Both the position numbers and the translations under genes were made by a program. Shown piece after piece: positions 17,957 to 26,816 of a stretch of DNA of 60,012 nucleotides. The notes under the pieces were generated by a model. It worked only from the letters and a program-made list of their open reading frames with translations. It did not search any database and was not told where the DNA came from. The first letter of the stretch is position 1. The number at the start of each line of letters is the position of its first letter. The stretch comes from an uncultured Actinomyces sp. (GTDB lineage Bacteria; Actinomycetota; Actinomycetes; Actinomycetales; Actinomycetaceae), in the NCBI GenBank assembly GCA_938041695.1, contig CALISI010000009.1:1-60012 (forward strand), given 5' to 3'.

Positions 17957-18059
17957 CGCACGTAATTCGATTGGGAGAAGTTTCAATGAAGTCTGAAAAC
18001 GTTGCAATTCCAATGATCTGAAATCAAGGTTTGAAATAGTCGTGGGGAAATTACGTGCG
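17957..18059 (-). repeat. 103-bp palindromic element, copy 4 (reverse)
   Basis: Bounded by CGCACGTAATT / AATTACGTGCG. Read on the minus strand it aligns to the others through CTATTTCAAACCTTGA and ATTGGAATTGCAACGTTTTC. Confidence 0.9.
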
Positions 18060-18323
18060 GAATTGGGGGGTCAGTGCAGGAATGACGTGCGTGATGGTTG
18101 CGCGCGAGGCGTGGGCGCGGTGCCGGTGGCGGCGGTGCTGGGGGGTGGCGGCAGGGCCAGGGCGGGCTGCGAGACGCGGCACTGTGCGAAGCGAGGTCGC
18201 CCAGTCTCGCGGGCGGCCGGGGCCTCCGGCGCCTGGAAAACCCGTGGAGCCAAGAGCAACATGCGACATCATGCTGGACCGCCGCCCACGGGCGCTTCGA
18301 GCCTGAACATGCGGGGCACAGTG

Positions 18324-18359
18324 ATGGAGCCGCCCCCCGAGTGGGGAGGGCGGCTCCAT
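18324..18359. terminator. Hairpin after the HD-like gene
   Basis: Twelve-base arms ATGGAGCCGCCC / GGGCGGCTCCAT. It lies 50 bp past the stop of the leftward gene ending at 18409. Confidence 0.75.
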
Positions 18360-18408
18360 TGGTCGACGCCTCAGTTGGCCCGGCAAGCGCGAGCGAGCCG
18401 CAGCCTCG

Positions 18409-19371
18409 TCAGTCGGACGTAGGAAGGTCCAGGGATTCGACGGCCGATTCGAGGGAGGAGGTGGTCTCCACGTCCTCGTCGGAATCCGTGTTTTCCTCGA
18501 TCTTGCGAGGCAGAACACCGGTTGATGTGGCCTCGTCGTCCGGGGATGCGACGGGCACGCGCTTCTTGATTGAGCGGCGCTTGATGATCAGGGTGCCGGT
18601 CGATGTCGTGGAGTCCTCCACGACCTCGTCGGTGTCATCCGCGTCGTCGCTGTCGTCTGTGTCCTCGGTCTGGGTGGCCTGGCACAGTTGGGCTTTCTCG
18701 CGTTCGAGCCGGGTCAGTTCGACCTCGAGGTTCGCGCGGGCGGTGTCTTCCCAGGTGGAGCCGAGAGGGGATTGGTAGATCGTCTCGTAGCTGAGGAGCT
18801 TCTTGACGAGCGCCATGCGTGCTTTGACGAATTGCAGGTCGTCGAGCTCGCTGAGTTCGGCGCGCAGTGAGCACCGCAGCTTCTTGTAGTCCTGGGGGCT
18901 GCACGACAGGCAGGCCAGGTCGGCGTCGACGAGCACCTGCGCGTCGAAGTCGGTGCGTGGCGCGCGGTGACGCGTCAGGAAGGCGATGAGCTCATCGACG
19001 CGGACGACGACCTCCTCGGGCACGCCGAGATTGGTGAGGCGGTTGTGCGCGTGATCGATGCAGCGGGTGGACGCGAAGTTCGCCTGGAATCCCCCGAGTT
19101 TGATCTCGAGGGCCTTGTTGAGGAAGGCGCCGTGGTACCACGCGGCGACGCGCAGGATGTCGGGATCGTGCGCGGACGAGGAAATTTCATCGATGTAGGT
19201 GAGCGTGTTCATGAGCCGACGCAGGTTGTGCATCTGGCGTTCGGGCGCGCTCCAGCGCTGTGCGAGGTCGACGCTCTCTTGCTCGAGGTCAGTTTGGCTC
19301 GCGGTTGCGCCGATTTGCTGCATGGCGTCAACGAAAGACGTCAGCAGCCACTGAGGTGCTTGAGCACCCAT
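18409..19371 (-). CDS. HD-superfamily-like hydrolase protein (COG4339-like)
   Basis: A 320-residue protein whose first ~220 residues resemble predicted HD-superfamily metal-dependent hydrolases of the COG4339 group: RRLMNTLTYIDEI, then AAWYHGAFLN, STRCIDHAHNRLTNLG and a D-rich segment (LVDADLACLS). The usual His-Asp pair of HD proteins reads His-Gly here (WYHGAF), although other conserved positions remain. The last ~100 residues are acidic and Thr/Ser/Asp-rich with a basic patch (IIKRRSIKKRVP), possibly phosphorylated. Enzyme activity is therefore uncertain. It is monocistronic and the substrate is unknown. Confidence 0.75.
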   Translation of the reverse strand: MGAQAPQWLLTSFVDAMQQIGATASQTDLEQESVDLAQRWSAPERQMHNLRRLMNTLTYIDEISSSAHDPDILRVAAWYHGAFLNKALEIKLGGFQANFASTRCIDHAHNRLTNLGVPEEVVVRVDELIAFLTRHRAPRTDFDAQVLVDADLACLSCSPQDYKKLRCSLRAELSELDDLQFVKARMALVKKLLSYETIYQSPLGSTWEDTARANLEVELTRLEREKAQLCQATQTEDTDDSDDADDTDEVVEDSTTSTGTLIIKRRSIKKRVPVASPDDEATSTGVLPRKIEENTDSDEDVETTSSLESAVESLDLPTSD

Positions 19372-19546
19372 GGGCCACTCTCCTTGTTGAGGAATACCCG
19401 AGCCATGCTAGTGCGCTTTTGAGCGAAGGTCACGTTCGTTGGAAAAAATCGGGGAAAATCCCGATCGTTTCGCATGAACTGTCGTGCTGGAAAACGCGAA
19501 AATTGAGCGGAAAACTCGCCGGTGTGAGTTCTGCTCGTTATGTCGT

Positions 19547-21013
19547 TCACGTCGCGGGGAGTTCGACGCGGACGGTGAGTCCGCCGCCTTTCGTCTTGGT
19601 GAGTGACGCGTTTCCCCTGTGGGCTGCGAGGATGCCCGAGACGATGGCGAGGCCGAGGCCGGATCCGCCGGATTTGCGGTTGCGTGAGCTGTCGGCACGG
19701 TAGAAGCGTTCGAAGACGCGTCCGCGGTCGGTTTCGTCGATGCCGGGCCCGTGGTCGCGCAGTTCGACGATGGCGGTGTCGCCGCTGCGTCCGAGGGCGA
19801 TTTCGACGGGGGAGCCTTCGGGTGTGTATCGCACGATGTTGCCGATGAGGTTGGTGAAGACCTGTGAGAGCCGGTCGCGGTCGCCGGGGACGATGAGCGT
19901 CATGGGGGGTGTGCGTCCGCTGATGCCGGTAAGCCCGACTGTGCGCGTGGGGTCGAGTGCTTGGAGGTCGAAGACGGCGTTGTCGGCGAGTTTGACGAGG
20001 TCGATGTCGGTGATCTCGAGGGGGCGTCCCTCGTCGAGGCGAGCGAGGGTGAGGAGGTCTTCGACGAGGGTAGCCATGCGTGATGATTCGGAGGCGATGC
20101 GGCCCATGACTTCGTCGGTGCGTTCGGCGGGGACGCCGCCCATGGCGTAGAGCTCGCAGTATCCGGAGATGGCGGCCAGTGGGGTGCGTAGCTCGTGGGA
20201 GGCGTCGGAGACGAAGCGTTTGATCTTTTGTTCCGAGGCTTGGCGGGCTTCGAAGGATTGCTCGACCTGGGTGAGCATGGTGTTGAGCGAGAGGGCGAGG
20301 GAGCCGACTTCCGTGGTGACGGGGTGGGGGGTGACTCGCTTCGTGAGGTCTCCGGCGGCGATTTTGCCGGCGGTAGACTCGATGGAACGCAGGGGGAGGA
20401 GGGCGCGGCGCACGAGGACGCGCCCGGTCCATGCTCCGATTGCGACGATGATGATGCCGGCGACCGTGAAGTAGGAGGCCGTCGTGCGCAGCGTGTGCTG
20501 CAGGTCGGATAGGGGCAGGGCGATCGTCATGTATCCGGAGAACTGTCCGGAGTCCTGGTCGTACACGGGGACGACGAGCGCGCGCCATCCGAGGCCAACC
20601 TTCGAGGAAGAGACCGTGATGGGCAGGGTACGGAACGCGGAGACGGGGGCCGAGGAGGTGTCAACGAGGTCGGGAAGGTTGGGTTTGCCCGACACTTTGA
20701 GGGTGTCTTCGGAGTAGAAGTAGCGGTCGGTTCCGTCGGTGTTGCGGATGTGGATGTAGTAGAGGGTGGGGATGCCGCCTTGGCCGTCGCTGGAGAAGGT
20801 GGCTGTTGAGGCGGTGATCTGCAGCGTGTGGGCGGTTGCGATGAGCTGGTCGTCGATTTGGGAGGTGAGGTGGCGCTGCAACAGGCCGATCATGACCGTT
20901 CCGGATAGCGAGAGACCGACGGCGAGTAGGGAGGTGATGAGCGTGACGAGCTGGGAGGAAAGGGGTTTGGAGTCCCACCAGGCTTCGATGCGTTGAGCGA
21001 GGCCGGGGCGCAC
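19547..21013 (-). CDS. Two-component sensor histidine kinase
   Basis: A 488-residue membrane sensor kinase. TM1 (about 20-45) and TM2 (about 181-203) flank an extracytoplasmic sensor region of ~135 residues; a HAMP linker follows, then HisKA with SDASHELRTPLAAISGY (phospho-accepting H273) and a HATPase domain (DRLSQVFTNLIGNIVRYTP, DHGPGID, SGGSGLGLAIV). The layout resembles actinobacterial TcrY/TrcS-type kinases. It starts with GTG at 21013, one base after the response-regulator stop, so the pair is translationally coupled. The signal sensed is unknown. Confidence 0.95.
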   Translation of the reverse strand: MRPGLAQRIEAWWDSKPLSSQLVTLITSLLAVGLSLSGTVMIGLLQRHLTSQIDDQLIATAHTLQITASTATFSSDGQGGIPTLYYIHIRNTDGTDRYFYSEDTLKVSGKPNLPDLVDTSSAPVSAFRTLPITVSSSKVGLGWRALVVPVYDQDSGQFSGYMTIALPLSDLQHTLRTTASYFTVAGIIIVAIGAWTGRVLVRRALLPLRSIESTAGKIAAGDLTKRVTPHPVTTEVGSLALSLNTMLTQVEQSFEARQASEQKIKRFVSDASHELRTPLAAISGYCELYAMGGVPAERTDEVMGRIASESSRMATLVEDLLTLARLDEGRPLEITDIDLVKLADNAVFDLQALDPTRTVGLTGISGRTPPMTLIVPGDRDRLSQVFTNLIGNIVRYTPEGSPVEIALGRSGDTAIVELRDHGPGIDETDRGRVFERFYRADSSRNRKSGGSGLGLAIVSGILAAHRGNASLTKTKGGGLTVRVELPAT

Positions 21014-21014
21014 G

Positions 21015-21719
21015 TCAGTCCTCAGCGCGCAGGATGTAGCCGACGCCGCGCTTGGTGTGGATCAGTTCGCCGGAGGCTCCTTCGACGGCGAGCTTGCGCC
21101 GCAGGTAGGAGATGTAGGACTCGACGATGGCGACTTCGCCGTCCCAGTCGTATTCCCACACGTGGTCGAGGATCTGCATCTTGGAGACGACGCGTCCGGC
21201 GTTGATGACGAGGTAGCGCAGGAGCTTGAACTCGGTGGGGGACAGGTCGATGGGGACGCCGGCGCGCGTGACTTCGTGGGCGTCCTCGTCGATGACGAGG
21301 TCTCCGACGCGCAGGAGGGCGTCGTCTTCTTCGGAGCCCATGGTGCGGCGCAGGATGGCGCGGATGCGGGCGACGACCTCTTCGAGGCCGAAGGGCTTGG
21401 TGACGTAGTCGTCGCCGCCGACGGTCAGGCCCTGAATCTTGTCGCGCATGTCGTCGCGCGCGGTGAGGAAGAGGACGGGGGTGGTGATTCCGGCGTCGCG
21501 CAGGCGCCGCGTGACGGTGAAGCCGTCCATGTCGGGCAGCATGACGTCGAGGACGATGAGGTCGGGGCGCGAGGCCTGGGCTTCGTGGAATGCGCCGCTG
21601 CCGTCTTCGGCGGTAACGACGTCGAAACCGGCAAAGCGGAGGGAGGAGGCGAGGAGGTCGCGGATGTTGGGCTCGTCGTCGACGACGAGGAGTTTTGCTT
21701 CAGTTCCCGGGGTGCTCAT
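21015..21719 (-). CDS. OmpR/PhoB-family response regulator
   Basis: A 234-residue regulator. The receiver domain has the acidic pocket D14-D15, phospho-acceptor D58 (LIVLDVMLPDMDG), T86 and K108 (TKPF). The C-terminal winged helix carries LSPTEFKLLRYLVINAGRVV, the Trans_Reg_C recognition pattern, and ends in HTKRGVGYILR. It is the partner of the histidine kinase immediately downstream. It is divergent from the bPH2 pair across 146 bp, so it may also control that promoter; this is inference from position. Confidence 0.96.
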   Translation of the reverse strand: MSTPGTEAKLLVVDDEPNIRDLLASSLRFAGFDVVTAEDGSGAFHEAQASRPDLIVLDVMLPDMDGFTVTRRLRDAGITTPVLFLTARDDMRDKIQGLTVGGDDYVTKPFGLEEVVARIRAILRRTMGSEEDDALLRVGDLVIDEDAHEVTRAGVPIDLSPTEFKLLRYLVINAGRVVSKMQILDHVWEYDWDGEVAIVESYISYLRRKLAVEGASGELIHTKRGVGYILRAED

Positions 21720-21865
21720 GCAACCAGTGTCGCCTATGTGTCTGAATGTTTCCTGTGAGCTAGATGGGAGCGATAAGCGCGGCTCTGATGCAATGTGCCA
21801 CCTCGGTAGTCACGTGGGAATAAAGGGTTTGGAAAGGCTCGGAAAGGATGTGCAAGAATTGAAGC

Positions 21866-22366
21866 ATGTCATCCCGCAGCTCAGTGGACGTCCTCTCGCC
21901 CGACGGCGTCGAATTCCAGCACGTATCCGCCAAACTCGCCACCCTGCGCCTCGGCAACGCCCTCGCGGCCTGCGGTGCCCTGTGCGGAGCGATCTCCGGC
22001 CTCGTCCTCATCGTCGACATCCCGGTGCTGTGGTGGCTCATGCTCGTGCCCGCCGCCCTCGCACTGCTGTGCCTGTGGCTCGTGCCCGCCCAGGTGCGAG
22101 CACTGCGCTACGCCCTAGCCGAGACGGACTTCGTGATCCGCCGCGGCGTTCTCAAGCGCTCGATGACCCTCGTGCCCTACGGCCGCATCCAATACGTTGA
22201 CATCTATCAGGGTCCCGTGCTGCGCTTGCTCGGCATCTCGACGATCAAGCTCTCGACGGCGAGTGCGCACACCGACGCGACGCTGGGTGGCGTGCCGGTC
22301 GCGGACGCGGCCCGCCTGCGTGACGTCCTGGCGGAGCGCGGCTCGGCGGAGCTGATGGGCCTATGA
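21866..22366 (+). CDS. bPH2-domain membrane protein (YdbS-like)
   Basis: A 166-residue protein with two adjacent membrane helices (about 28-72) followed by a bacterial pleckstrin-homology-like bPH2 domain (RYALAETDFVIRRGVLKRS, YGRIQYVDIYQGP, LRLLGISTIKLSTAS). This is the YdbS half of the YdbS-YdbT pair. In Bacillus the pair has been linked to resistance to some antimicrobial compounds; the molecular role is not settled. The stop codon overlaps the start of the next gene (ATGA), so the two are translationally coupled. Confidence 0.88.
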   Translation: MSSRSSVDVLSPDGVEFQHVSAKLATLRLGNALAACGALCGAISGLVLIVDIPVLWWLMLVPAALALLCLWLVPAQVRALRYALAETDFVIRRGVLKRSMTLVPYGRIQYVDIYQGPVLRLLGISTIKLSTASAHTDATLGGVPVADAARLRDVLAERGSAELMGL

Positions 22367-23922
22367 GCGCGGACCTCTCCTCCGGCGGCATTGCTCCCGA
22401 GGACTGGAAGCCGCTTCACCCACTGACCTACGTTCCTCGGGTTGCGGGCAGCATCGCGGGTGTTGTCGGCCTGGTCTCCTTCAGCAATGCGTCCGCGATT
22501 GGGCGGATGCTGAGCGGCGAGACGCCCGCGTGGCTGGCGACGACCGGGATCTTTCTCGGCCTTCTGATGATCCTGGGCATCGTTCTCGTGCTCGCGGGCG
22601 CCTACTGCTACCTGTCGTGGAGGAAGACCCGCTACGCGGTGAGCAACACGGCGATCTGGTACCGCGCCGGTATCCTCACGCGCACGCAGCGTCACGCGCG
22701 GCTGACGCGCATTCAGACGATCAACGTGTCGTACTCGCTCGTGGGGCGCATCCTCGGCCTCGGATACCTGGATATCGAGGTCGCCGGAGGAGCCGACTCG
22801 AGTATCAAGCTGGGCCTACTGTCCGCCGCTCAGTTGGAGGAGCTGCGTGCGCTCCTCCTCGCGCTCGCTTCGGGCACAATCGACGAGGTCGTGGATCCCG
22901 CCGACGTCACCGGCGCCTCGGCCCGTGTGGCGACAGCGAAGACCCCGCTCGAGGCTCCCGAGCGTCCCGTCTTTAGGGTCGGCTTCGTCAAGCTCCTGGT
23001 GTCCATGCTGGCGACCATCGACAACGCGATCGCCCTCTTCTTCGGCGTCTTCCTCCTGGGCCTCAACGGCTTCCTCGTCGGCGTCGTCGGCGTCACGTCG
23101 ATCATGAGCTTCCTCGGCATCCTGGCGGGCGCGTTCAGCCTTCTGGTGGGCGTGTGGGCGCGTTTCGATCGAGAGTTCGGCTTCACGGCGGCGATCGCTG
23201 CGGACGGTGTGCGCATCGACCGCGGCCTGACGGCTCGCCGCCACGTGACGATCCCCCCGGGGCGCATCCACGCCGTCGAGGTGACCCAGCCGCTTATCTG
23301 GCGCCTGTTCGGCTGGTATCGCGTGGAAATCACGCAGGCCGGTAACGCGGCGCACACGCAGGACGAGAAGAACAAGGGTATGCAGGTGGATGTGGCCTCC
23401 GACGTGCTGCTTCCCGTCGGCAGCCGCGTGGAGGCGATCCAGGCGATCGCGATGGCGATCCCCGACCTGGGGGTCGACGATCCGGATGGATTCCTCGAGG
23501 CGCTGCGCGCCGGTACGCGCGAAGACCGCTGGATGACTCCGATACCGCCACGCGCGAAGATCCTGGATCCGCTTGAGTACCGCCGCCGCGCCTTCGGCCT
23601 GACCGACGCCGTGTTCGCGATCCGCGACGGGTTTTTCAACCTGCGCTTCTCGATCATCCCGCTGACGCGCATCCAGTCGGTGTCCCTGCACCAGGGGCCC
23701 GTTCAGCGTTGGCGCGGCGTGGCCTCCGTGCGCGCCGAGCTGGTCCCCGGACCGGTGGCATCCATGGCCGAGCACGTCGAGTCCGGCCGCTGCCTGGAGT
23801 TGTGGGCGCAGCTGTCGCAGGCCTCGAAGGTCCGCCGCGAGGCCGAGGTTCCCGAGCGCTGGCTCTCTCGAGTCACCGAGATCGTCGAGGCGACTTCGCC
23901 GCGTGCGGAGGGCGACAAGTAG
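22363..23922 (+). CDS. bPH2-domain membrane protein (YdbT-like)
   Basis: A 519-residue protein with repeated bPH2 modules: the first around 125-170 (RKTRYAVSNTAIWYRAGILT, ARLTRIQTINVSYSLVGRILGLGYLDIEV), the second around 270-330 (GVRIDRGLTARRHVTIPPGR, QPLIWRLFGWYRVEIT) and a third near 405-450. Hydrophobic segments lie near residues 25-75 and 205-265. It is the larger partner of the gene it overlaps by four bases. It is membrane-bound; the function is inferred only from the family. Confidence 0.88.
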   Translation: MSADLSSGGIAPEDWKPLHPLTYVPRVAGSIAGVVGLVSFSNASAIGRMLSGETPAWLATTGIFLGLLMILGIVLVLAGAYCYLSWRKTRYAVSNTAIWYRAGILTRTQRHARLTRIQTINVSYSLVGRILGLGYLDIEVAGGADSSIKLGLLSAAQLEELRALLLALASGTIDEVVDPADVTGASARVATAKTPLEAPERPVFRVGFVKLLVSMLATIDNAIALFFGVFLLGLNGFLVGVVGVTSIMSFLGILAGAFSLLVGVWARFDREFGFTAAIAADGVRIDRGLTARRHVTIPPGRIHAVEVTQPLIWRLFGWYRVEITQAGNAAHTQDEKNKGMQVDVASDVLLPVGSRVEAIQAIAMAIPDLGVDDPDGFLEALRAGTREDRWMTPIPPRAKILDPLEYRRRAFGLTDAVFAIRDGFFNLRFSIIPLTRIQSVSLHQGPVQRWRGVASVRAELVPGPVASMAEHVESGRCLELWAQLSQASKVRREAEVPERWLSRVTEIVEATSPRAEGDK

Positions 23923-23947
23923 CCCGATGATCGGTGACAATGGAGGC

Positions 23948-24835
23948 ATGAGTACCCCCGGACGCCTCGGAATCGGCATCGTCGGCATGGGCCACGTCGG
24001 GCCCGTCATCGGCTCTGCGCTGCGCGCGGTCGGGCATCAGATCGTCGCCGTCTCCGCGTCGTCGGATGCCTCGCGCGAGCGCGCTGACGCGATGCTCCCC
24101 GGCGTTCCGATTGCCACGCCGGAGGAGGTCGTGCGCCGTTCCGAGGTGGTCATCGTGGCCGTCCCCGACGACCAGATCGGCCCGCTCGTAAGCGGCCTGG
24201 CTGACCTGGGGGCCTGGCAGAGCGGGCACATCGTCATTCACCTGTCGGGGGCTTCCGGCGTGGGGCTGCTCGGCGCCGCCGCGGGAGCGGGGGCGATCCC
24301 GCTCGCCATCCACCCGGCGATGACGTTCACCGGCACCAGCGTGGATGTTGCGCGCCTCGTGGGTACGCCCTTCGCGGTGACGGCTGCGGCACCCTTCCTG
24401 CCGATCGCCCAGGCCCTCGTTGTCGAAATGGGCGGCGAGCCCGTCGTCGTCGCCGAGGAGGATCGCCCCCTTTACCACGCGGGCCTCGCCCACGGCGCCA
24501 ACTTCATCGCGGGCATCACCGTGCAGACGACCCGAATCCTGGCCGAGGCCGGGATCGAGAATCCCGCCCTGTACGTGCGTCCGCTCCTCGAGGCCGCGCT
24601 CGATCGCGCCCTCACCGAGGGGGTTGCGGGCATCTCCGGGCCCGCCGCCCGCGGGGACGCGGGAACGATCGCGGCGCACGCGCGCTGCCTCGGGGCCCGG
24701 GAGGATCTCGCCGGGGAGCGTGACACCTACGCGGACATGACCCGCGCCCTGACCCGCCTGCTGCGCGACGCGCGTCTCCTCGACGAACGGGCCGCCATCA
24801 GCGTCGAGGCAGCCCTCCTCGACCCGGGCGCCTGA
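23948..24835 (+). CDS. Rossmann-like / DUF2520 oxidoreductase-like protein
   Basis: A 295-residue protein with an N-terminal NAD(P)-binding fold (GIGIVGMGHVGPVIGSAL) and a C-terminal all-helical DUF2520 domain (AEEDRPLYHAGLAHGANFIAGI, ARGDAGTIAAH), the architecture of ketopantoate-reductase/ProC-like relatives. The ATG at 23948 follows AATGGAGGC; an earlier in-frame start overlaps the preceding gene and is rejected. In many actinobacteria this gene lies directly before panC, as here. Some have proposed that it supplies the ketopantoate reductase step of pantothenate synthesis; the sequence alone does not prove that. Confidence 0.88.
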   Translation: MSTPGRLGIGIVGMGHVGPVIGSALRAVGHQIVAVSASSDASRERADAMLPGVPIATPEEVVRRSEVVIVAVPDDQIGPLVSGLADLGAWQSGHIVIHLSGASGVGLLGAAAGAGAIPLAIHPAMTFTGTSVDVARLVGTPFAVTAAAPFLPIAQALVVEMGGEPVVVAEEDRPLYHAGLAHGANFIAGITVQTTRILAEAGIENPALYVRPLLEAALDRALTEGVAGISGPAARGDAGTIAAHARCLGAREDLAGERDTYADMTRALTRLLRDARLLDERAAISVEAALLDPGA

Positions 24836-24965
24836 TCACCACACCCCCAACGAGCCCAAAACGCGCGATACAGAGCGCGCAACCCCGGCCTCGTCGCGAA
24901 AACGTCAGGCGTGAGGAAAGCGACTCGATTACGCACCGGCGGGCCGAAGTTGCAAGAATAGAACT

Positions 24966-25919
24966 ATGACTCACCGTCCCGTCCTGACCCACACGCGTGC
25001 CGAGTTGGCCGACGCCCTATCGCGCCTGCCCGGCACGAAGGCACTCGTGATGACCATGGGCGCCCTCCACTCCGGGCACCTGCAGCTCGTGCGCGAAGCC
25101 CGCGAACTGGCCGATCACGTGATCGTCACGATCTTCGTCAACCCGACGCAGTTCGCGCCCGGCGAGGACTTCGACGCCTACCCGCGCACCCTGGACGCGG
25201 ACATGGAAGCGCTCGAGACGGTGGGGGCGGACCTCGTGTGGGCGCCCACGCCCCAGGACGTGTACCCCACGCCCGCGACCGTGTCGATTGATCCGGGCCC
25301 GATCGCGCGTGTCCTCGAGGGCAAGACGCGCCCCACGCACTTCGCGGGCGTCGCCCTGGTGTGCACGAAGGTCGTCAACCTCGTGCGCCCCGACGTGGCG
25401 CTTTACGGGCAGAAGGACGCTCAGCAGCTGGCTGTCCTGCGCACCGTTTTCTCGCAGCTGGACATTCCCGTGCGCGTCCACCCCGTGCCGATCGTGCGCG
25501 CGGAGGATGGCGTCGCCTTGTCCAGCCGCAACCAGTACCTGAGCGATGAGGAACGCATCCGCGCCCGTGCGCTCTCTCGAGCGCTTCGTCGCGGCGCCGA
25601 GGTCGCCGAGGCCGGGGCCAAGCCCGCGCAGATCGTCGCCGAGTGCCGTTCGGTCATCGACGCCGAGGGTGGCATCGACCTGGATTACATCGCGCTCGTG
25701 GACGCGGGGACCTTCGAGATTCTCGCCGGCACCGAGTCCGTGCCCGTCGGCGAGGGCGCTGCCGCGCCCACGATCCTGTCCGACGGCTCGCGCGAGGGAC
25801 GCATCCTCATCGCCGCCAAGGTGGGCACGACCCGCCTCATCGACAACATGGAGGTGCCGCTGCGCGACGCCTCCGGTTCTGCCGGCCTCGTTGCCGAGCG
25901 TGCGGGGGACCTCGCATGA
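24966..25919 (+). CDS. panC: Pantothenate synthetase
   Basis: A 317-residue cytosolic enzyme joining pantoate and beta-alanine with ATP to give pantothenate (vitamin B5). Signatures are the HIGH-like MGALHSGHLQLV (HSGH 35-38), TIFVNPTQFAPGEDF, the active-site GQKDAQQLAVL, and the KMSKS-like SSRNQYLS. The stop overlaps the panD start (ATGA), so the enzyme using beta-alanine is coupled to the one making it. Confidence 0.97.
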   Translation: MTHRPVLTHTRAELADALSRLPGTKALVMTMGALHSGHLQLVREARELADHVIVTIFVNPTQFAPGEDFDAYPRTLDADMEALETVGADLVWAPTPQDVYPTPATVSIDPGPIARVLEGKTRPTHFAGVALVCTKVVNLVRPDVALYGQKDAQQLAVLRTVFSQLDIPVRVHPVPIVRAEDGVALSSRNQYLSDEERIRARALSRALRRGAEVAEAGAKPAQIVAECRSVIDAEGGIDLDYIALVDAGTFEILAGTESVPVGEGAAAPTILSDGSREGRILIAAKVGTTRLIDNMEVPLRDASGSAGLVAERAGDLA

Positions 25920-26350
25920 TGGAAATGACCCGCGAGATGGCGATCGGCAAGATCCATCGCGCCGTCGTCACCGGCGCCGATCTGCACTACGTTGGCTCGA
26001 TCACGGTGGATGAGGATCTGCTGGACGCCGCGAATATCGTGCCCGGGCAGAAGGTCGACATCGTCGACGTCAACAACGGCGAGCGTCTCTCGACCTACAC
26101 GATCGCGGGTGAGCGCGGCAGCGGCACGATTCAGCTCAACGGGGCGGCCGCCCACAAGGTGACCGTCGGTGACCTGGTCATCATTATGGCCTACGCCCAG
26201 GTCCCCGAATCGCTCGTGCGCCAGGTCAAGCCCTCCGTTGTCTTCGTCGACGGCTCCAACAAGATCATCAGCGCCGGCGACCACGCGGGAAGTGTCCCCG
26301 AGGATTCCAAGCGCGCCCGCGAGCTGGGGTTGAAGAGCTCCGGCGTCTGA
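25916..26350 (+). CDS. panD: Aspartate 1-decarboxylase precursor
   Basis: A 144-residue proenzyme that makes beta-alanine from aspartate. Self-cleavage between G27 and S28 (HYVGSITVD) would produce the pyruvoyl cofactor. IHRAVVTGADLHY, NGERLSTYTI and NGAAAHKVTVGD all match the family. ATG codons at 25916 and 25919 are both possible starts; the first gives the ATGA overlap with panC. The extra ~15 C-terminal residues (SVPEDSKRARELGLKSSGV) are a tail like that of other actinobacteria, where the PanD tail binds regulators. Confidence 0.97.
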   Translation: MMEMTREMAIGKIHRAVVTGADLHYVGSITVDEDLLDAANIVPGQKVDIVDVNNGERLSTYTIAGERGSGTIQLNGAAAHKVTVGDLVIIMAYAQVPESLVRQVKPSVVFVDGSNKIISAGDHAGSVPEDSKRARELGLKSSGV

Positions 26351-26816
26351 CCGAGTCGCGGGCCCCGTTGTCTCAGACGCGGCCTGGTCCTTCGGTCGTT
26401 TCGGTCACGTCCTGTCATCGTGCCGCGTCAGCCTCGTGCCACCCATCTGTGGGGTTTGTTCCGCCTATCTGGTGAGCGCCACCGTGGTTTCCGGACAATG
26501 TCGCACGTAATTCCCCTGTCAACCTTTCAAGCATTGAAATAGGGGCCTTGCAATTCCAACGTTTGTCAGGTGTCTTCAAAACTGACTGGCAGGAATTACG
26601 TGCGACTTTTGCAGTGTGGCTACAACATGCGCTGGAGTGTGGCTACAACGCGCGCTCCTGGCCGTCGATCCGTGTTGCCTGTGCGGCCGCCGCACACTCC
26701 ACGCAGGGAATCGGCGGATCCTCGTCGGCCCCCTACGCGGCCGACCTCCCGGGTGCGTGAGGAGCCCAACCGGGCCCCTGCCTCGTCACGGGGCCAAATC
26801 CCGGTACGATAGGCGC
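26351..26816. other. Intergenic region before lysS with palindromic element copy 5
   Basis: No gene is seen. It holds the 103-bp element at 26502-26604 and, just after it, AGTGTGGCTACAAC twice (26613 and 26636, 23-bp period). No T-box features are visible upstream of lysS. Confidence 0.6.
26502..26604 (+). repeat. 103-bp palindromic element, copy 5
   Basis: Perfect 11-bp ends CGCACGTAATT / AATTACGTGCG; centre TTGCAATTCCAACG. The right end is followed by ACTTTTG, the mirror of the CAAAAGT-like sequence that precedes copy 4. Confidence 0.9.

Larger units (their letters stand above)
17736..18408. other. Intergenic region with palindromic element copy 4
   Basis: No gene supported. It contains the 103-bp element at 17957-18059 and a terminator at 18324-18359. 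The GC-rich stretches on both sides have several open frames with Arg/Pro/Ala-rich translations that look like shadows. Confidence 0.55.

Noticed and set aside
19341..20588. 415-residue open frame in the histidine kinase region
   Set aside because: The translation is mostly Arg, His and Pro, a frame shadow of the kinase gene.
26605..26816. T-box leader before lysS
   Set aside because: No T-box sequence or specifier-loop structure could be found.
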